From Limnomonas spitsbergensis (taxonomy: Eukaryota; Chlorophyta; Chlorophyceae; Chlamydomonadales), in contig JAYJMM010000054.1 of assembly GCA_037349105.1 (NCBI GenBank), positions 310,001 to 374,000 on the forward strand: a stretch of DNA of 64,000 nt. Reading direction: 5' to 3'. Each line of letters opens with the position of its first letter. Position 1 is the first letter of the stretch. A program made the position numbers and the translations under genes. The notes under the pieces are model-generated. The model saw only the letters and a program-made list of their open reading frames with translations. It had not been told where the DNA came from and searched no databases. Shown piece by piece: positions 61,084 to 64,000 of the stretch.

Positions 61084-64000
61084 CTCCAGCCTTGCCCTCA
61101 ACCATGGATCCAAGACCCTCCAGCCTTGCCCTCAACCTTGGGTCCTTAACCCTGCCCTGGCTTTTACACCCACATGCCTGGCCCACAAACCTGGGTCCTG
61201 AGATCTCCAGTATTCCCCTCAATCTTGTATCCAAAACCCTCCAGCCTTGCCCTCAACCATGGATCCAAGACCCTCCAGCCTTGCCCTCAACCCTGGGCCC
61301 TTATCCATGCCCTGGCTTTTACACCCACATGCATGGCCCACAACCCTGGGTCCTGAGATCTCCAGTATTCCCCTCAATCCTGTATCCAAAACCCTCCAGC
61401 CTTGCCCTCAACCATGGATCCAAAACCCTCCAGCCTTGCCCTCAACCCTGGGCCCTTATCCATGCCCTGGCTTTTACACCCACATGCCTGGCCCACAACC
61501 CTGGGTCCTGAGATCTCCAGTATTCCCCTCAATCCTGTATCCAAAACCCTCCAGCCTTGCCCTCAACCATGGATCCAAAACACTCCAGCCTTGCCCTCAA
61601 CCCTGGGTCCTTAACCCTGCCCTGTCTTTTACACCCACATGCCTGGCCCACAACCCTGGGTCCTGAGACCTCCAGTGTTCCCCTCAATCTTGTATCCTAA
61701 ACCCTCCAGCCTTGCCCTCAACACTGGGTTCTTAACCCTGCCCTGGCTTTTACACCCACATGCCTGGCCCACAACCCTGGGTCCTGAGATCTCCAGTATT
61801 CCCCTCAATCCTGTATTTAAAACCCTCCAGCCTTGCCCTCAACCATGGATCCAAGACCCTCCAGCCTTGCCCTCAACCCTGGGTCCTTATCCCTGCCCTG
61901 GCTTTTACACCCACATGCCTGGCCCACAACCATGGGTCCTGAGAACTCCAGTATTCCCTTCAATCCTGTATCCAAAACCCTCCAGCCTTGCCATCAACCA
62001 TGGATCCAAAACCCTCCAGCCTTGCCCTCAACCCTGGGCCCTTATCCATGCCCTGACTTTTACACCCACATGCCTGGCCCACAACCCTGGGTCCTGAGAT
62101 CTCCAATATTCCCCTCAATCATGTATCCAAAACCCTCCAGCCTTGCCCTCAACCATGGATCCAAGACCCTCCAGCCTTGCCCTCAACCCTGGGCCCTTAT
62201 CCCTGCCCTGGCTTTTACACCCACATGCCTGGCCCACAACCCTGTGTCCTGAGATCTCCAGTATTCCCCTCAATCCTGTATCCAAAACCCTCCAGCCTTG
62301 CCCTCAACCATGGATCCAAAACCCTCCAGCCTTGCCCTCAACCCTGGGCCCTTATCCATGCCCTGGCTTTTACACCCACATGCCTGGCCCACAACCCTGG
62401 GTCCTGAGATCTCCAGTATTCCCCTCAATCCTGTATCCAAAACCCTCCAGCCTTGCCCTCAACCATGGATCCAAAACACTCCAGCCTTGCCCTCAACCCT
62501 GGGTCCTTAACACTGCCCTGTCGTTTACACCCACATGCCTGGCCCACAACCCTGGGTCCTGAGACCTCCAGTGTTCCCCTCAATCTTGTATCCAAAACCC
62601 TCCAGCCTTGCCCTCAACACTGGGTCCTTAACCCTGCCCTGGCCTTTACACCCACATGACTGGCCCACAACCCTGGGTCCTGAGATCTCCAGTATTCCCC
62701 TCAATCCTGTATTTAAAACCCTCCTGCCTTGCCCTCAACCATGGATCCAAGACCCTCCAGCCGTGCCCTCAACCCTGGGTCCTTAACCCTGCCCTGGCTT
62801 TTACACCCACATGCCTGGCCCACAACCCTGGGTCCTGAGAACTCCAGTATTCCCTTCAATCTTGTATCCAAAACCCTCCAGCCTTGCCCTCAACCATGGA
62901 TCCAAAACCCTCCAGCCTTGCCCTCAACCCTGGGCCCTTATCCCTGCCCTGGCTTTTACACCCACATGCCTGGCCCACAACCCTGGGTCCTGAGATCTCC
63001 AGTATTCCCCTCAATCATGTATCCAAAACCCTCCAGCCTTGCCCTCAACCATGGATCCAAGACCCTCCAGCCTTGCCCTCAACCCTGGGCCCTTATCCCT
63101 GCCCTGGCTTTTACACCCACATGCCTGGCCCACAACCCAGGGTTCAAAACCCTCCTGCCTTGCCCTCAATCTTGTATCCAAAACCCTCCAGCCTTGCCCT
63201 CAACACTGGGTCCTTAACCCTGCCCTGGCCTTTACACCCACATGCCTGGCCCACAACCCTGGGTCCTGAGATCTCCAGTATTCCCCTCAATCCTGTATTT
63301 AAAACCCTCCAGCCTTGCCCTCAACCATGGATCCAAGACCCTCCAGCCTTGCCCTCAACCCTGGGTCCTTAACCCTGCCCTGGCTTTTACACCCACATGC
63401 CTGGCCCACAACCCTGGGTCCTGAGATCTACAGTATCCCCTTCAATCCTGTATCCAAAACCCTCCAGCCTTGCCCTCAACCATGGATCCAAAACCCTCCC
63501 GCCTTGCCCTCAACCCTGGGTCCTTAACCCTGCCCTGGCTTTTACACCCACATGCCTGGCCCACAACCCTGGGTCCTGAGATCTCCAGTATTCCCCTCAA
63601 TCATGTATCCAAAACCCTCCAGCCTTGCCCTCAACCATGGATCCAAAACACTCCAGCCTTGCCCTCAACCCTGGGCCCTTATCCCTGCCCTGGCTTTTAC
63701 ACCCACATGCCTGGCCCACAACCCAGGGTTCAAAACCCTCCTGCCTTGCCCTCAATCTTGGATCCAAAACCCTCCAGTATTCCCCTCAATCCTGTATTTA
63801 AAACCCTCCAGCCTTGCCCTCAACCATGGATCCAAGACCCTGGGCCCTTATCCCTGCCCTGGCTTTTACACCCACATGCCTGGCCCACAACCTAGGGTTC
63901 AAAACCCTCCTGCCTTGCCCTCAATCTTGGATCCAAAACCCTCCAGCCTTGCCCTCAACCCTGGATCCAAAACCCTCCAGCCTTGCCCTCGACCCTGGGT
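61084..64000. repeat. Right satellite array, continuing past the window end
   Basis: Same 155-bp/34-bp family and same orientation as the left array. It begins inside a 34-bp unit directly after the island and runs off the window. The first ~1.7 kb matches the left array at an offset of 10,163 bp: the rare ACAAACCTGG variant is at 51021 and 61184, and CATGACTGG at 52492 and 62655. No ~600-bp spacer lies in this part, but the last bases are the GACCCTGGGT monomer that elsewhere directly precedes each spacer, so one is expected just outside the window. Confidence 0.96.

Overview
This window is eukaryotic nuclear DNA and is almost entirely satellite. About 56 kb of the 64 kb (1-53346 and 61084-64000) is one family of C-rich tandem repeats, interrupted by a single 7.7 kb non-satellite island (53347-61083). 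The organism is most likely a microalga, possibly a chlorophyte. The grounds are GT-AG introns with GTAAGT/GTGAGT/GTGCGG donors, CTGAC-type branch points, a Gln-rich CAG tract, a repeat-rich F-box protein and the general composition. This lineage call is an inference of moderate-to-low confidence, because no rRNA, tRNA or diagnostic housekeeping gene is present.

Satellite architecture. The array is nested on three levels. The lowest level is a 34-bp unit starting CTCCAGCCTTGCCCTCAACC. Four diverged 34-bp units plus a 19-bp insert make a 155-bp monomer (4 x 34 + 19), which carries BamHI and BglII sites at fixed phase; 121-bp and 189-bp versions differ by one 34-bp unit. Runs of monomers are punctuated by 24 copies of a ~600-bp spacer. 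Each spacer contains a 95-bp exon-like core framed by a polypyrimidine-CAG acceptor and an AAGCAG/GTACCC donor, then a 10-bp-period pyrimidine tract, then very old 34-bp units that include a telomere-like CCCTAAACCC. Spacer-to-spacer distances repeat (1068-1086, 1851/1852, 3619/3619 bp), as expected for higher-order repeats formed by unequal exchange. Two spacer sequence types and clear recombinants between them are visible.

Island. Left to right: (i) a minus-strand transposase-like relic (53347-54997) with one well-supported intron, cut off by the left satellite edge; (ii) a plus-strand F-box gene (55625-57320), two exons, with 32-residue tandem repeats that reconstruct perfectly across the splice junction and a TGG-to-TGA stop in a late repeat; (iii) a poorly coding stretch with a small 21-bp tandem repeat, a hairpin and isolated exon-like fragments; (iv) a plus-strand gene fragment with a canonical GTGAGT intron (about 60225-60779); (v) a minus-strand coding fragment whose splice acceptor lies within seven bases of the right satellite edge. 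The array right of the island resembles the segment 10,163 bp to its left, so the island sits between related satellite segments.

The numerous long open frames inside the satellite are a by-product of its stop-poor composition and should not be read as genes. The most unusual element is the 24-fold amplified, splice-site-framed 95-bp module. I cannot say from sequence alone whether it is ever spliced or expressed.
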